Below are positions 48,428 to 59,407 of a stretch of 64,000 nucleotides of DNA, one piece after another. This DNA comes from Meloidogyne chitwoodi (lineage: Eukaryota > Nematoda > Chromadorea > Rhabditida > Meloidogynidae). The stretch is taken from the NCBI GenBank assembly GCA_015183035.1, contig JACZZP010000005.1, forward strand, positions 2,108,001 through 2,172,000, in the 5' to 3' direction. Numbering within the stretch: position 1 is the stretch's first letter; every line of letters begins with the position of its first letter. Made by a program: the position numbers and the translations under genes. The notes under the pieces were generated by a model, which saw only the letters and a list, made by a program, of their open reading frames with translations, was not told the DNA's origin and made no database searches.

Positions 48428-49800
48428 TTCAAAACCTACAAGAAATGTTTGTGATAAAATTAAAGTAAGTTTTATTAATTAATTTATTTAAATTAAATAA
48501 TTAAAAAGATATACAAAGAACTTCAACCTTCTATTTTTGCTTGGGAAATTAGAAATCGTTTAATACAAGATAAAGTTTGTGGAGAAGAAACATTACCAAG
48601 TGTTAGTATTAATTAAATATAAATTTATTATTTAATTATTTTAAATATTTTTATTTAAAAAAATTTAAAGGTTTCATCGATAAATAGAGTTTTAAAAAGT
48701 ATTCAATCAAAAAAAGAAAATTCTTCTTCAAACCAACGAAGTTATTCTGTTAATTGTAGCAATGCTGGTATTGTCTATTGTTTAGATGGAGGAACAACTA
48801 ATGGAGAGATAGCAATGGCAATGCAAAATGATTTGTTACGTTCACATACTATAAAGTACATATTATTATTTTTTTTAAATTTATTTTAAAAATTATTTAT
48901 TAAATATATTAATAATTATTTATAAAGATATTCTGGCTCTACTTCACTTTATGAGTCCAATCGAACATTATGAGTCCAATCGAACATTATGAGTCCAATG
49001 AAAGTTTATGAGTCCAATCAAAATTTATGAGTCCAAACAAAAGTTTATGAGTCCAATCAAAATTTATGGCGTAATTAAAATTTTATGTGTTAAATCGAAA
49101 TATAAGGCAAATAAAACAATATCATGTGACGGGAAACTGAATTCTAATCTCTTCCATTAAATGTTGAAAAATTTTTTGATTTCCATGAAAGCGACGGACA
49201 TGTATTGGTACAAATAGCTTTTTAGCATATTATGGTTTGTACCTTGTAAGTGACGGAGTGATTTCTTAAGAGCACCCCAGGAAGCCTCAATCTCCTGCGT
49301 GTGCGCGAGGAAAGGGTCTATTGAATTTATTTGCCTATACAGTGAGTAAAAAAGTATAATAAATTTTTATTTGCATTAAGATCAAAAAGAACAGGAACGT
49401 ATGATAAAAAACGACAAAGCAAGCATGGCATTAATTCTAATGTATTCAGCACGGGGCGGGAATCGTTTGGACTTCCATAAATGTGAAGATTAGATATTTC
49501 TTGTATTGTTTTCAGAACATAGAAATAGGTTTAAATACATACATAGGTTTAAAATAATAAATTTATCGTCTCTTATTTTTTCTTTGAACGAATAAAAAAT
49601 TTTAATTGCGTCACAAATTTTGTTTGGACTCATAAATTTTGATTGGACTCATAAACTTTTGTTTGGACTCATATATTTTGTTTGGACTCATAAACTTTCA
49701 TTTGGACTCATAAACTTTCATTGGACTCATAATGTTCGATTGGACTCATAAAGTGAAGTAGAGCCGATATTCTCAACTTGCTTCTGGCTTATAATTGAAA
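48428..49800 (+). CDS. PAX-like gene, RED subdomain only, last exon split by a transposon
   Basis: Exons 48428-48464 ([12 protein letters not shown]), 48509-48601 ([19 protein letters not shown]), 48671-48855 ([20 protein letters not shown] onward), then a fourth from 48928. Together they match the C-terminal RED half of a paired domain, a DNA-binding fold ([10 protein letters not shown] and [10 protein letters not shown] are diagnostic). The PAI half was not found upstream, where a truncated Merlin element ends at 48392. Exon 3 ends in phase 2. After the AG at 48926-48927 the codons KYS are followed by the transposon 48935-49765 and, beyond its duplicate, by QLASGL and TAA. With the insert the frame ends after [14 protein letters not shown]. 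No homeobox is seen. Probably a truncated or degenerating Pax-derived gene. Confidence 0.65.
48935..49765. mobile_element. TIR element with tandem TATGAGTCCAAT repeats
   Basis: 831-bp element with ends GGCTCTACTTCACTTTATGA and the inverse. Each arm has six to seven tandem TATGAGTCCAAT(C)AAA units, inverted at the other end. The exact 8-bp duplication GATATTCT lies on both sides (48927-48934, 49766-49773). The middle carries TACGTGTGTGCGCGAGG-like unique sequence and no transposase frame. Confidence 0.8.
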
Positions 49801-50169
49801 CAAAAAATTTTATGATAAGGCATTATATATTAAATAAAAAAATATGAGAAATTATTTGAAAAATGCCCCCATTTACAAGAAAGGTTAAAATATTCTAATA
49901 TTTACAAAAGGGATGGGCAAAATATGATTTAATCTTTCTTATAATTTTCTTTTTCAATTATTAGCCTAAAGCAAGATTTAACTATAAAAATAATACCTAG
50001 GTAAATTGAGAAGAAAAAACATTATATTGCCTCTCTAAATTATTTTTCTTTATACCAGACAAATATTTAAATAATTATTTATATTTAATTTTTTATAAAT
50101 TTTTAATAATTAAATTAAACATTTAAATAAAATTTCAGAGTTATTTATTTAATTATTAAATTTTATAGA
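49800..50169. other. Intergenic / promoter of S3
   Basis: A+T-rich sequence. The 50 bp before the S3 start (TTTATTAAATTTTATAGAATG) is shared with the other family members, for example H1, H2 and S6. Confidence 0.5.
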
Positions 50170-51929
50170 ATGACTGAAAACTCTTCAAATTCAGATTTGG
50201 ACAAAGAGGTAAAATTTGTCAATTTTTAATAATTAGAGTATTTAATTAAATTTTAGATTTTTAGCCGCAAATTCTGCTATAAACTTTAAATAAATTAAAT
50301 TTAAAAAATAAATATATTTATTTATTTAGGATTCTTTTACAAATCTTAGTGACGAGCAAATTAGCCTTTTAGATGAATGTGTCAATAGTACTACTTCCAC
50401 ATCAACTCAAGTATCAAATTAAATTAAATATTCGATTAAATTCGCAAGTTTTTTTGTCCATTTGATTTCCCATTTATCATATAATTTATAAAAAATGCAA
50501 AGATCTAGAACAGAAAAAATAAATATTATAATTACGGACAAAACTTGCGGACAATGGTCATTTAATTAAAAATATTAATTATTTAAATTAAGCAATTGAT
50601 TGATGCAAATAGCTTTAATGTTGAAGAAATTAAAAAGAAATTTGAGAATGAAATGAATGTTTTAATAGAAGCGAAAATTGAAGCTAAAAATGGTTGTTTA
50701 GAAAATGAAATTAAAGCCTTAAAAAATGATGCAAATATTGTAGATAATTTTTTTAAAATAATTAAAGATTTTAAATTTTTAGGTAAATGATCATATTGTT
50801 GATATTTACAAAGAGATTGATGATTTGAATTTAAAAATGGATAAATTAAATAATATTGAAGATAACAAAAAAGATGTTGAGTTGGGTTATGATGAGAAAC
50901 AATTAAAAGAAGGAAAAGTATTGGTAAGTTTTTAGCATATTTAATTAATTTGCTGAAATTTAAAAATTAATTTTTTAAATTTTAGACAAATGAAGATTTC
51001 GTTGCACTTGTCAATAAAATAGATGAATTAACTTTTGAATTAAAACAATTAAAAGAGGGAAAAGGAGTGGTTAGTTTTATTTTTTATAATTATTTGTTTA
51101 CAATTAAAGTTTAATTTTTTCAGTGTTTTTTATATGTTCCAAACAAATGGAAATTTATTGATTCATATTGGGCATGTTGTGAAAAGAAATGTGTTAACAC
51201 TGACAAGCCAAATGGTTTTTGTTTTAATGGGAATGGATTTATTCAACTTAAAAGTGATACAGATATTAAATATATTAATTATAGAAAAGAATTTGGTTAG
51301 TTTTTATTTTTTTAATGTCAGTAATATTTAGATTTATTATTTTAATTAATTTAGAATCTAATAAATTAGCTGAAATAAAGGCTGAGAGTCCTTTTTATAA
51401 ACCAAATGAATTGAATTGTTCAACATATACACTATTTTATTATGAAGTTAAAGTTCAATTCGAAAAGAATTCAGCGATAGCTATAGGTCTTACAGGCGAA
51501 CATACTGTAGCTTTATGGGCATATTCTAAATTAATTTTTTATAAATATCATGGCGAATCTAAGCAAATTGACTTTCCTTCATTTTCCTTTAAAAATGAAG
51601 ATATTATTGGTTGTGGATTAGTTTATCCACCTCCAAAATTAAATAATAAATTACCTTATGTTTTTTTCACTCAAAATGGAAAACAAATTGGTAATTAAAA
51701 TATTTTAATTAATTTTAATTTATTTAAAATTAATTAATTTAAAGGTAAAGCTGTTTTATTGAAAGAAAATTGTTTAACTCTTAGACCATTTCTTCAGTTA
51801 AAAGGTCATTCAGTTGAAACTAATTTTGGCGAGGATTTAACTTCTAATCCATTTATTTATAACATTTCTAAGCATTATGTGGCTGAAGAATTTTATAAAG
51901 AGGAAGAAATATTTGACTACAAAAAATGA
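50170..51929 (+). CDS. SPRY-domain protein S3 (long form with coiled coil)
   Basis: Exons 50170-50208, 50330-50410, 50593-50739, 50783-50923, 50986-51069, 51124-51295, 51355-51690, 51745-51929; 1185 nt, 394 aa. Order: leader MTENSSNSDLDKE; exon 2 DSFTNLSDEQISLLDECVNS; coiled-coil exons (FNVEEIKKKFENEMNVLIEA, VDIYKEIDDLNLKMDKLN, LTFELKQLKEGK); Cys exon (WACCEKKCVNTDKPNGFCFN); SPRY core (LFYYEVKVQFEKNSAIAIGL, IGCGLVYPPPKLNNKLPYVF); tail. No signal peptide. The SPRY exon lacks the SQCCLNC segment present in most relatives. Intron 2 carries the CGGACAAAACTTGCGGAC footprint shared by the long-form family. Role unknown; a protein-binding scaffold is likely. Confidence 0.85.
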
Positions 51930-52251
51930 AGTAAATGTTTGATATTGAAATTAAATAAAAGATACAATTTTAATTGTTGAATATTTTTTTTAGTGGGTAT
52001 AAAAGAATAATTTGTTTTGGATTTTTTAACTTATTTTTTTGTCAATTTTATTGACTTCCAAAAATAATCATGGACACTTAAAATAATACAAATTGTTGAC
52101 ATCTATTTTAGTTTTTATTTATTTATTTTTAAATAAATAAATAACTATTAAGCAAAATACTTATTTTATAAAATTTAAAGTTATAACTATTCTCTTAAAA
52201 TATCATAATATTTATATTCTTCCAACATTATAGGAGGGTGCAATTTTCTTA

Positions 52252-52639
52252 ATTAATTAAGTATGATGAGTAAAATATTATTGGAGAAATTTTTTCAAAT
52301 AAAAAAATAATTTAGTTTTCTCCTTCAAGTATAGCCCCTAAAACAAGTAGAATATATAAAAATATAGGTCAGTTTTTACAATAAATACATATATTTCCTA
52401 TTATAAATAATATTATTTTTTCTTAAGAAAGTTAAAAATAGTTATATAATTATTATATTTTATTTCTGTTCACTTTATGTATATAACAGGGCTTGGCTAC
52501 TTTTTCATATTTCGCCTTTCGTAACATTCTCATCTTTCATATATTATTTTCTTATTTTGTCCAGCTCTTGTATACACTCTTAATATTTTAAATCAGAATT
52601 TTATATTTTAAGAATTTTTTATTTATTAAATTTTATAAA
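52252..52639 (+). repeat. Duplicated upstream region of H1
   Basis: From TTAAGTATGATGAGTAAAA to the H1 start, including CTTCAAGTATAGCC, ATATATTTCCTATTATAA and TTCGCCTTTCGTAACATTC, this is nearly identical to 57000-57387 upstream of H2. It probably contains the promoter and shows that the two genes arose by a recent segmental duplication. Confidence 0.75.
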
Positions 52640-53937
52640 ATGAGTGAAAGCTCTTCACCTCAAGTTTCGGACACAGATGTAAAATTAGACAAATTATTTT
52701 AAATAATTAATATATTTTTAGGATGTTCTTTCAGATCTTTCTGACTCACAAATTAGTTTTTTGGATGAAAGTGTTGAAACTACTGACACTTCTACGAAGG
52801 TATCAACTTAAAATAAATGACTAAAGCTGCAAGTTTTTGTCAGTTAAATTAATATTTATTTTTCATTTATCCTATAATTTACAAAAAAAAGAGAAAATTC
52901 ATTATCTAGAACAGAAAAAATATTATATTTACGGATAAAACTTGCGGACAATTGGTCATTTAATTAAAAATACCAATTTTATAAGGTTGAGAAATTGGAG
53001 GGTGAAAAAAGCTTTAATATTGAAGAAATGAAAAATAAACTTGAGAAGGAAATGGCTAAGAATGCTTTACTAGAATTAAAAGTTGAATATTTGGAAGATA
53101 AATATGAAAAAGAAATTAAAATTTTAAAAAAAGATTTAAAAATGGTAATTAATTTTTAAAGATTTTAAATAATTAATTTTTACCATTATTAATCAAATGA
53201 CATAATTAATAAACATAACAAAAGAATTGATAATTTGATTTTAAAAGTAAGTGATTTTTAACGTTAAAATATATTTAAAAAAATTATTTAATTTAATATA
53301 AAATTTGCTTATAATTTTCGGATCAAAATACCCATATTGTTGGTCTGAAAATTAAATATTTTTTTCTATACGGTTTTTCTTTTTTAAAATCCTTAAATAT
53401 AAATGATCATAATATTTAATAGTTTAATATTACGTTAAACTATTTTTTACCAATTTATTTAGACTAAAGAAGACTTCTTTGCTGTTGATAAAAAAGATAA
53501 TTCTTTATTTTTAAATAAAAAGTAGACTTTTTTATTTTTAATTATTTTTTAATTTTTAGACAAAAACGTAATACTTTAAGTAAAGGAGCAACTGAAATTT
53601 TAAATAAGGAGTTTTCAGAAATTAAATATCCTAGTACAAGAATGATAGAAGATTTGGCTATAAAATGTGGAATTACTAGTGAACAAGTTCGTAATTGGTT
53701 TGAAAATAGAAGAAATATATGGAGAAATGATGAACACGAGAAGAGGCTATTTATTTATTCATCCAATCAGGGTTTATTTTTTAAATTTATTTTTTAGGAG
53801 GAATTTTAGAAATATTTATAGACAGTCTAAAAATATAATTTAATAAAATTTAAGCAGTATCAACAACTTATAATTTTCAAAATAATAATTCAAATGCTGC
53901 TTTAACTGTTGAAGCTAGTTCATCTTTGTTGGATTGA
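52640..53937 (+). CDS. Homeodomain protein H1 with SPRY-family leader
   Basis: Exons 52640-52678, 52722-52799, 52986-53144, (53193-53246), 53463-53521, 53560-53771, 53855-53937; 227 aa with exon 4, 209 aa without. Order: leader MSESSSPQVSDTD; exon 2 DVLSDLSDSQISFLDESVET; coiled-coil exon (FNIEEMKNKLEKEMAKNALL); a short coiled exon; a linker; a homeodomain from QKRNTLSKGATEIL to VRNWFENRRNIW with the invariant WFxNR of helix 3; and tail AVSTTYNFQNNN. Homeodomains bind DNA, so a nuclear factor is inferred. Exon 4 is preceded by AA where H2 has AG, so it may be skipped (54 nt, frame kept). The 5' half matches the long SPRY genes. Confidence 0.8.
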
Positions 53938-54548
53938 GATTAATGTTAAACATAATTAATTAAATTATTTAAATAATGTTTTTTTTTAATTTAATAAATT
54001 AAAAATAATAAAATTAATTTTTGTTCTTTAACAAATTATTATGTACATACACTCTGTCCCTAAAGAATGTGCCCACTCACATTTTTAACCATAAAATCTC
54101 TCAAACATGTTGATTTTAAATATCAGAAGAAACGTTTATTATCATTGTTTACACTTACATCCAAAATTTTTAAGTATTTGAACAATTTTTGTACAGATTA
54201 TTAAAAGTTTTCAAAATTTCCCAAAAGTATGTTCCCCCATTTTTTGTTTTTAAAGAAAAAAAAATTCTACAAAAATTTCAATAAACTTTTTGACTAAAAA
54301 TAAATTAATTTTTATCTTGAATAAAATTTTCAGGTAATTAAAAAGGAGTAAATATATAACAGTTTTTTAAAATTTTTCAAACTGATGTCCGTTAGGATTG
54401 TGATAATATAAAAGTCTGAATTATTAACAACTAAGAAGTTAAAAAATTGTTATTCAAAATTTAATTTAAAAAGTTATTTAAAAAATGTATAAATTTAATG
54501 AAACAATTTTTTCGTTTCTTTTTAAAAATATCAAATCATTTACTTTTT
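53938..54548. other. Intergenic between H1 and S4
   Basis: A+T-rich sequence between two converging genes. The first 60 bp (GAGATTAATGTTAAACATAA) is the 3' flank shared with H2 and with the remnant at 46.5 kb. No gene is seen. Confidence 0.5.
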
Positions 54549-56965
54549 TCATTCTTCGTCAGAACTAAAATCTTCATAATCTTCATCTTTATAAAATTCT
54601 TCAGCTACATAATGCTTAGAAATGTTATAAATAAAAGGATTAGAAGTTAAATTATTGCCAAAATTGGTTTCAATTGAACAACATTGTAATTGAATAAACG
54701 GTTGATAAAATTCCTTATTTTCTTTTAATAATATAGCTTTACCTTTAAATTAATTTAATAAATTAATTAAAATATTTTACTTACCAATTTGTTTTCCATT
54801 TTGAGTGAAAAAAACATAAGGTAATTTATTATTAATATTTGGAGGTGGATAAACTAATCCACAACCAATAATATCTTCATTTTTAATTGAAAATGAAGGA
54901 AGATCAATCTTTGTTTTAGTATCAAAGTCGAAAAAAATTAATTTATCCATCGGCCATAAACAAATATCATAATCGTTTGAATCAAGACCTATTCCTATCA
55001 ATGTATCTTCTTCAAATTTAAATTTAACTTCATAATAGAATAATGTAAATATTGAACAATTCAAACAGCATTGAGACAAAGAAGAATTTTCATTAGGTTT
55101 ATTAAAAGAATTCTCCGCCTTTATTGCAGCTAATTTATTAGTTCCTAAATTATTTAAAAACCATATACTTAACAATATTACAGAGATCTGAACGGGAACG
55201 GGTCCCGATCCCGTTTCCCGGTCCTTTTTCCCGGCTTTTTTTGAGTCACCGGGATGAAAACGGGATCGGGAATACCCGGTTTTCCCGGTTCGGATCCCGG
55301 CCGGTCATTAAATTTCCAATTCCCGATCATTTTCCCGGTCGGGACCCGGTGATTTTTGGAACTGGAAAAAAGCGGGAATTCCCGATTTTCCCGGTCCGGG
55401 TTCCCTCCCGGTCGTTCCATTCTAAAATTTCCCGTTTCCCGTCCCGGGTTTTTCAAAATTCCGATCTCTAAATATTACTAATTTAAAAAAATATATAAAA
55501 AGAATGGTGGGATTGATCTTGAGAGCCCTAGGAAGCAGGGCTGTAATATATTTAACCATCCCACCACCGATCGAAGGCTTTTCTTTTTTATTTATTAGTT
55601 AGGCCGGAAGTAAACTTAGCTTACCCTACACTATTATAATCTTAATAAAATATTCACTATTTTTAAAATTTAAAAAACTTACCCCTTTCTTCTCTACAAT
55701 TAATATATTTAATATTTTTGTTATTTTTAATTTGAATAAATCCATTCCCATTCATACAAAAAACATTTGGTCTATTAGTGTTTACACATTCATTATCACA
55801 ACATGGCCATCTTAAATCTATTAATTTCCATTTATTTGGAACATTTGTAAAACACTGAAAAAACGATTATTTTAATGTAGATAAAGGATTAAACTTAATT
55901 ATATTTGTTTTAAATGTTTATATTTACAATTCAATTTGTATAACTAAAATTTGTTGCATCACATCACTTTATCCCATTTTATTAAAATTTTTCTTTTTAT
56001 TTATTTAAAAAAAAATTGCTACTTGCCGAATCCCTTAAATTCAATTTTCCAGTCTCTACTAAAGCAGATTTATGATAGTAGTCATAGAAATATGGACGGA
56101 ATTGGAGATTGGATTTTTTAATAATAATATTAACCCAGGGGAATGACAATAGTAAAATGTAAAAATTTGGCTAATAAACAAAATTCCGAATTATTAAAAA
56201 ATTAAACTAACCACTTTTTTTCCTTCTTTTATTTGTTTCAATTCAAAAGCTAATTCATCATTTTTGTTGACAAGTGCAACGAAATGTTCAGTTGTCTAAA
56301 TTAAATTATTAAAAAATTAATTTTAAAAAATTAAATTATTATTTTTATTTTTATCAAATTAATTAAATATGCTAAATTGACCATTACTTTTCTCTCTTTT
56401 GATTTATTTACTTCTAACTCCTCAACATCTTTTTTGCCATCTTCCACATTATTTAATTTATACATTTTCAAAGTCAAATAATCAATCTTTTTGTTAATCA
56501 TTTCATTTGACTTTAAATTAAAATATTTAATTATTTAAAAAAATACCTACAATTTTCATATCATTTTTTAAAGTTTTAATTTCTTTTTCTAGACAACCAT
56601 TTTTAGCTTCAATTTTCGCTTCTATTAAAGCATTTATTTCATTCACAAATTTGTTTTTAAATTCTTCAACATTAAAGCTATTTGCATCAGTCATTTGCTT
56701 AATTAAAAGAATTAATATTTTAATTAAATGATAAAAGTCCGCAAGTTTTGTCCGTAATTTATTTAAGAAAAAAAACTTGTGGAGCAGCACTTTCAAAACA
56801 TTTAACCAAAAGACTAATTTCTTCGTCGGTAAGATTTGTGAAAGAATCGTCCTGAATATATTTATAAATTAATTTATTTAAATTAATTTAATATTTTTTA
56901 AATAATTTTAATTTGTAAAATTTTACCTCTCTGTCCATATTCGAATTTTGAGAGATTTCAGTCAT
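54549..56965 (-). CDS. SPRY-domain protein S4 (long form with coiled coil)
   Basis: Exons (minus): 56965-56927, 56851-56777, 56697-56551, 56510-56382, 56295-56212, 55854-55683, 55144-54785, 54742-54549; 1200 nt, 399 aa. Order: leader MTEISQNSNMDRE; exon 2 DDSFTNLTDEEISLLVKCFE; coiled coil (FNVEEFKNKFVNEINALIEA, IDYLTLKMYKLNNVEDG, LAFELKQIKEGK); Cys exon (WPCCDNECVNTNRPNVFCMN); SPRY core (SSLSQCCLNC, LFYYEVKFKFEEDTLIGIGL, IGCGLVYPPPNINNKLPYVF); an acidic tail ending FSSDEE. Intron 6 (55145-55682) contains a CCCGGT-rich tract and a compact hairpin sequence. Intron 2 has the shared GCAAGTTTTGTCCG footprint. Confidence 0.85.
55184..55470. repeat. CCCGGT-rich low-complexity element in S4 intron 6
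   Basis: GC-rich tract of CCCGGT, GGGAACGG and TTCCCG words bounded by AGATCTGAACGGG and CCGATCT, which are inverted. It is probably a MITE with internal tandem sequence. Open frames on both strands across it are by-products. Confidence 0.6.
55505..55566. ncRNA. Candidate structured small RNA in S4 intron 6 (strand unclear)
   Basis: TGGTGGGA (55505-55512) pairs perfectly with TCCCACCA (55559-55566), like an acceptor stem. Inside, AGCCCT and AGGGCT form a 6-bp stem around a 7-nt loop. On the minus strand the closing stem is followed directly by TTCTTTTT, a pol III-type terminator; on the + strand TTTTCTTTTTT follows about 14 bases later. It is shorter than a standard tRNA, lacks one arm, and the loop lacks T at position 33. 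It could be a tRNA relic, another pol III RNA or a chance palindrome. Confidence 0.25.
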
Positions 56966-56999
56966 TTTATAAAATTTAATGAGGATGAAACTTTCTTAA

Positions 57000-57387
57000 T
57001 TAACTAAGTCTGATGGGTAAAATATTATTGGAGAAACTTTTTCAAATAAAAAAATAATTTAGTTTTCTCCTTCAAGTATAGCCTAAAACAAGTAGAATAT
57101 ATAAAAATATAGGTCATTTTTTACAATAAATACATATATTGCCTATTATAAATAATATTATTTTTTGCTTAAGAAAATTAAAAATAGTTACTTATAATTA
57201 TAATATTTTATTTCTGTCTTTTTGTATAAACTAGGGCTTGGCTATTTTATATATTTCGCCTTTCGTAACATTCTCATCTTTCATATATTATTTTCTAATT
57301 TTACCCAGCCCTGATATACACTTTTAATATTTTAAATCTTAAAGAATTTTATATTTTAAGGATTTTTTATTTATTAAATTTTATAAA
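57000..57387 (+). repeat. Duplicated upstream region of H2
   Basis: Near-identical to 52252-52639 upstream of H1, with small indels. It overlaps nothing coding; the S4 start at 56965 is divergently oriented, so this stretch may serve both genes. Confidence 0.75.
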
Positions 57388-58885
57388 ATGACTGAAAGCT
57401 CTTCAACTCCAGATTCAGACACAGAAGTAAAATTAGACAAATTATTTTAAAAAATTTATAAATAATTAATATATTTTTAGGATGTTCTTTCAGATCTTTC
57501 TGACTCACAAATTAGTTTTTTGGATGAAAGTGTTGAAAGTACTGACACTTCTACGAAGGTATCCATTTATAAAACAAACGAATGTTTTTAGGTTTCGTCC
57601 GCAAATAAAATATTTAATTTTTCGGATTTTAACAACTATAGGCCAACACATTATTGATGATAAACACGAAATAATATTAACACAATTTTTTAACAATGTT
57701 TTTTTAAAATAATTAATTAACTAAAACATATATTTATATTATTAAAGAGTATTTTAATTGGGTTGATTAAAACAAAGTTGACCAATAGGTGATCTATAGG
57801 GTTTAGGGTAGTCTCTTAAAAGAGAAAAGTAAGTGAAATTGGAGTTTAAATAAATCAATATTATATTTGCGGACAAAACTTGCGGACATTGGTCATTTAA
57901 CTAAAAATAATAATTTATTAAAATTAAGAAATCGACAAGTGAAAATAGTTTTAATGTTGAAAAACTTGAAAATAAACTTGTAAAAGCTAATTTAAAGAAT
58001 ACTTTATTAAAAGCAAAAGTTGAACTTTTAGAAGGTAAAAATGGCTGTTTAGTAAAAGAAATGAAAACTTTAAAAAATAATGCAAAAAAGGTATAATTTA
58101 AATGTTAAATTTTTTAAATTATATATTTTTATTTAGTCAAATGAACTGATTACTAATCTTAACAAAAAGATTGATGATTTGATTTTAAAAGTAAGTTATT
58201 TAACAATTAAAATATTTTTTAACCATATCGTTCGGAATACAATTAAAAAAAATTAATTTTATTTTCCTTTAAATTCGGACCTGGGGTTATTGACTACGTT
58301 GATATTGAATATATTAATTTATTTTTTCTATCTTTTTTAATCAACTTACTTGATTATCTCAAATTTTTATGTTCAAAGTATTTAATAGTTAACATAAATG
58401 CGTCAAACTATTTTTTATAAAATTTTTTATTTTAGACTAAAGAAGAATTCTTTGCTGTTAATGAAAAAGATAATTTCAGAATTTTGAATAAAAGGTGTTT
58501 TTTTATATTTTTTTTTATAAAATACTTTTTTAATTTTAAGACAAAAACGTAATTCCTTAAGCAAACAAGTAATCGAAATTTTAAAACAAGTGTTTGTAGA
58601 TAATCGCTATATTAATAGAGGAAAGAAAGAAGAGTTGGCTATAAAATGTGGAATTACTTATAACCAAGTTAGTAATTGGTTTAAAAATAGAAGAATTAAA
58701 TATAGAAAAAATATAAGAAGACGAGAAGAAGAGGCTATTATTAATGCAAGAAATCAAGGAAACCTAGGTTAATTTATTTTTTGGAGAATCTTAAAAATAT
58801 TAATATAATTTTAGCAGTATCTACTTATAATTTGCGAAATAATAATTTAAATGCTGCTGTAGCTAGTTCACTTTTGGTGGATTGA
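57388..58885 (+). CDS. Homeodomain protein H2 with SPRY-family leader
   Basis: Exons 57388-57426, 57481-57558, 57929-58090, 58137-58190, 58436-58494, 58541-58767, 58815-58885; 690 nt, 229 aa, all splice sites intact. Order: leader MTESSSTPDSDTE; exon 2 DVLSDLSDSQISFLDESVES (one change from H1); coiled coil (FNVEKLENKLVKANLKNTLL, NLNKKIDDLILK); linker TKEEFFAVNEKDN; homeodomain RQKRNSLSKQVIEIL to VSNWFKNRRIKYRKN with the canonical WFxNRR and basic helix-3 residues; an Arg/Glu extension; tail AVSTYNLRNNN. Likely a nuclear DNA-binding protein. Intron 2 (57559-57928) contains the shared CGGACAAAACTTGCGGAC footprint. H1 and H2 lie 4.7 kb apart in the same orientation. Confidence 0.87.
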
Positions 58886-59407
58886 GATTAATATTAAACA
58901 TAATGAATTAAATCCTTTAAAACTTGTTTTTTAATAAATTAAAAATAATAAAAATAAACTTGCTTTTTATTACTTGATTTTTTTCTTATTGTTTTTGTTG
59001 TGTTGTAACACTTTAATGCGTTCATTTTTTGTGGCCGGAAATTTCTTCACTAGAAAGTTGGTCACCAGGATTTTTTGAAAGTTCTTAACCAAAATTTCGA
59101 AATTTTCGTCACAAATTGTAAGTGAATTAAATGCGACACCTTTCAGAATCATTTAAAAATGGATAGGTAATAAAGCTCTATCAATAAATCCATGTTTGCG
59201 CGAAGACCTACCGCCATGGGCCCAAAAAATAATTAATCATTCACTTAGTGATGAAAATTCCGAATTTTGGTGTCAAACTTTCAAGCGACGAAAATTCAGG
59301 GACTCATTTTTGATTAAAAATTAATATAAAAAAATTTATTCAACAAATGAAAATGTATATCAATTATTTAAATTTATAATCAAAGAATTCACTTTATTTT
59401 TAGTCAA
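58886..59407. other. Intergenic between H2 and S5
   Basis: A+T-rich sequence with H2-type 3' flank (GAGATTAATATTAAACATAA). Two related words around AAATTTCGAAATTTTCGTCAC and AATTCCGAATTTTGGTGTC resemble a segment at 16.35-16.45 kb, so a dispersed repeat is likely. No gene. Confidence 0.45.

Noticed and set aside
54777..55456. Arg/Pro/Gly-rich open frames at 55178-55471
   Set aside because: They arise from the CCCGGT low-complexity tract inside S4 intron 6.
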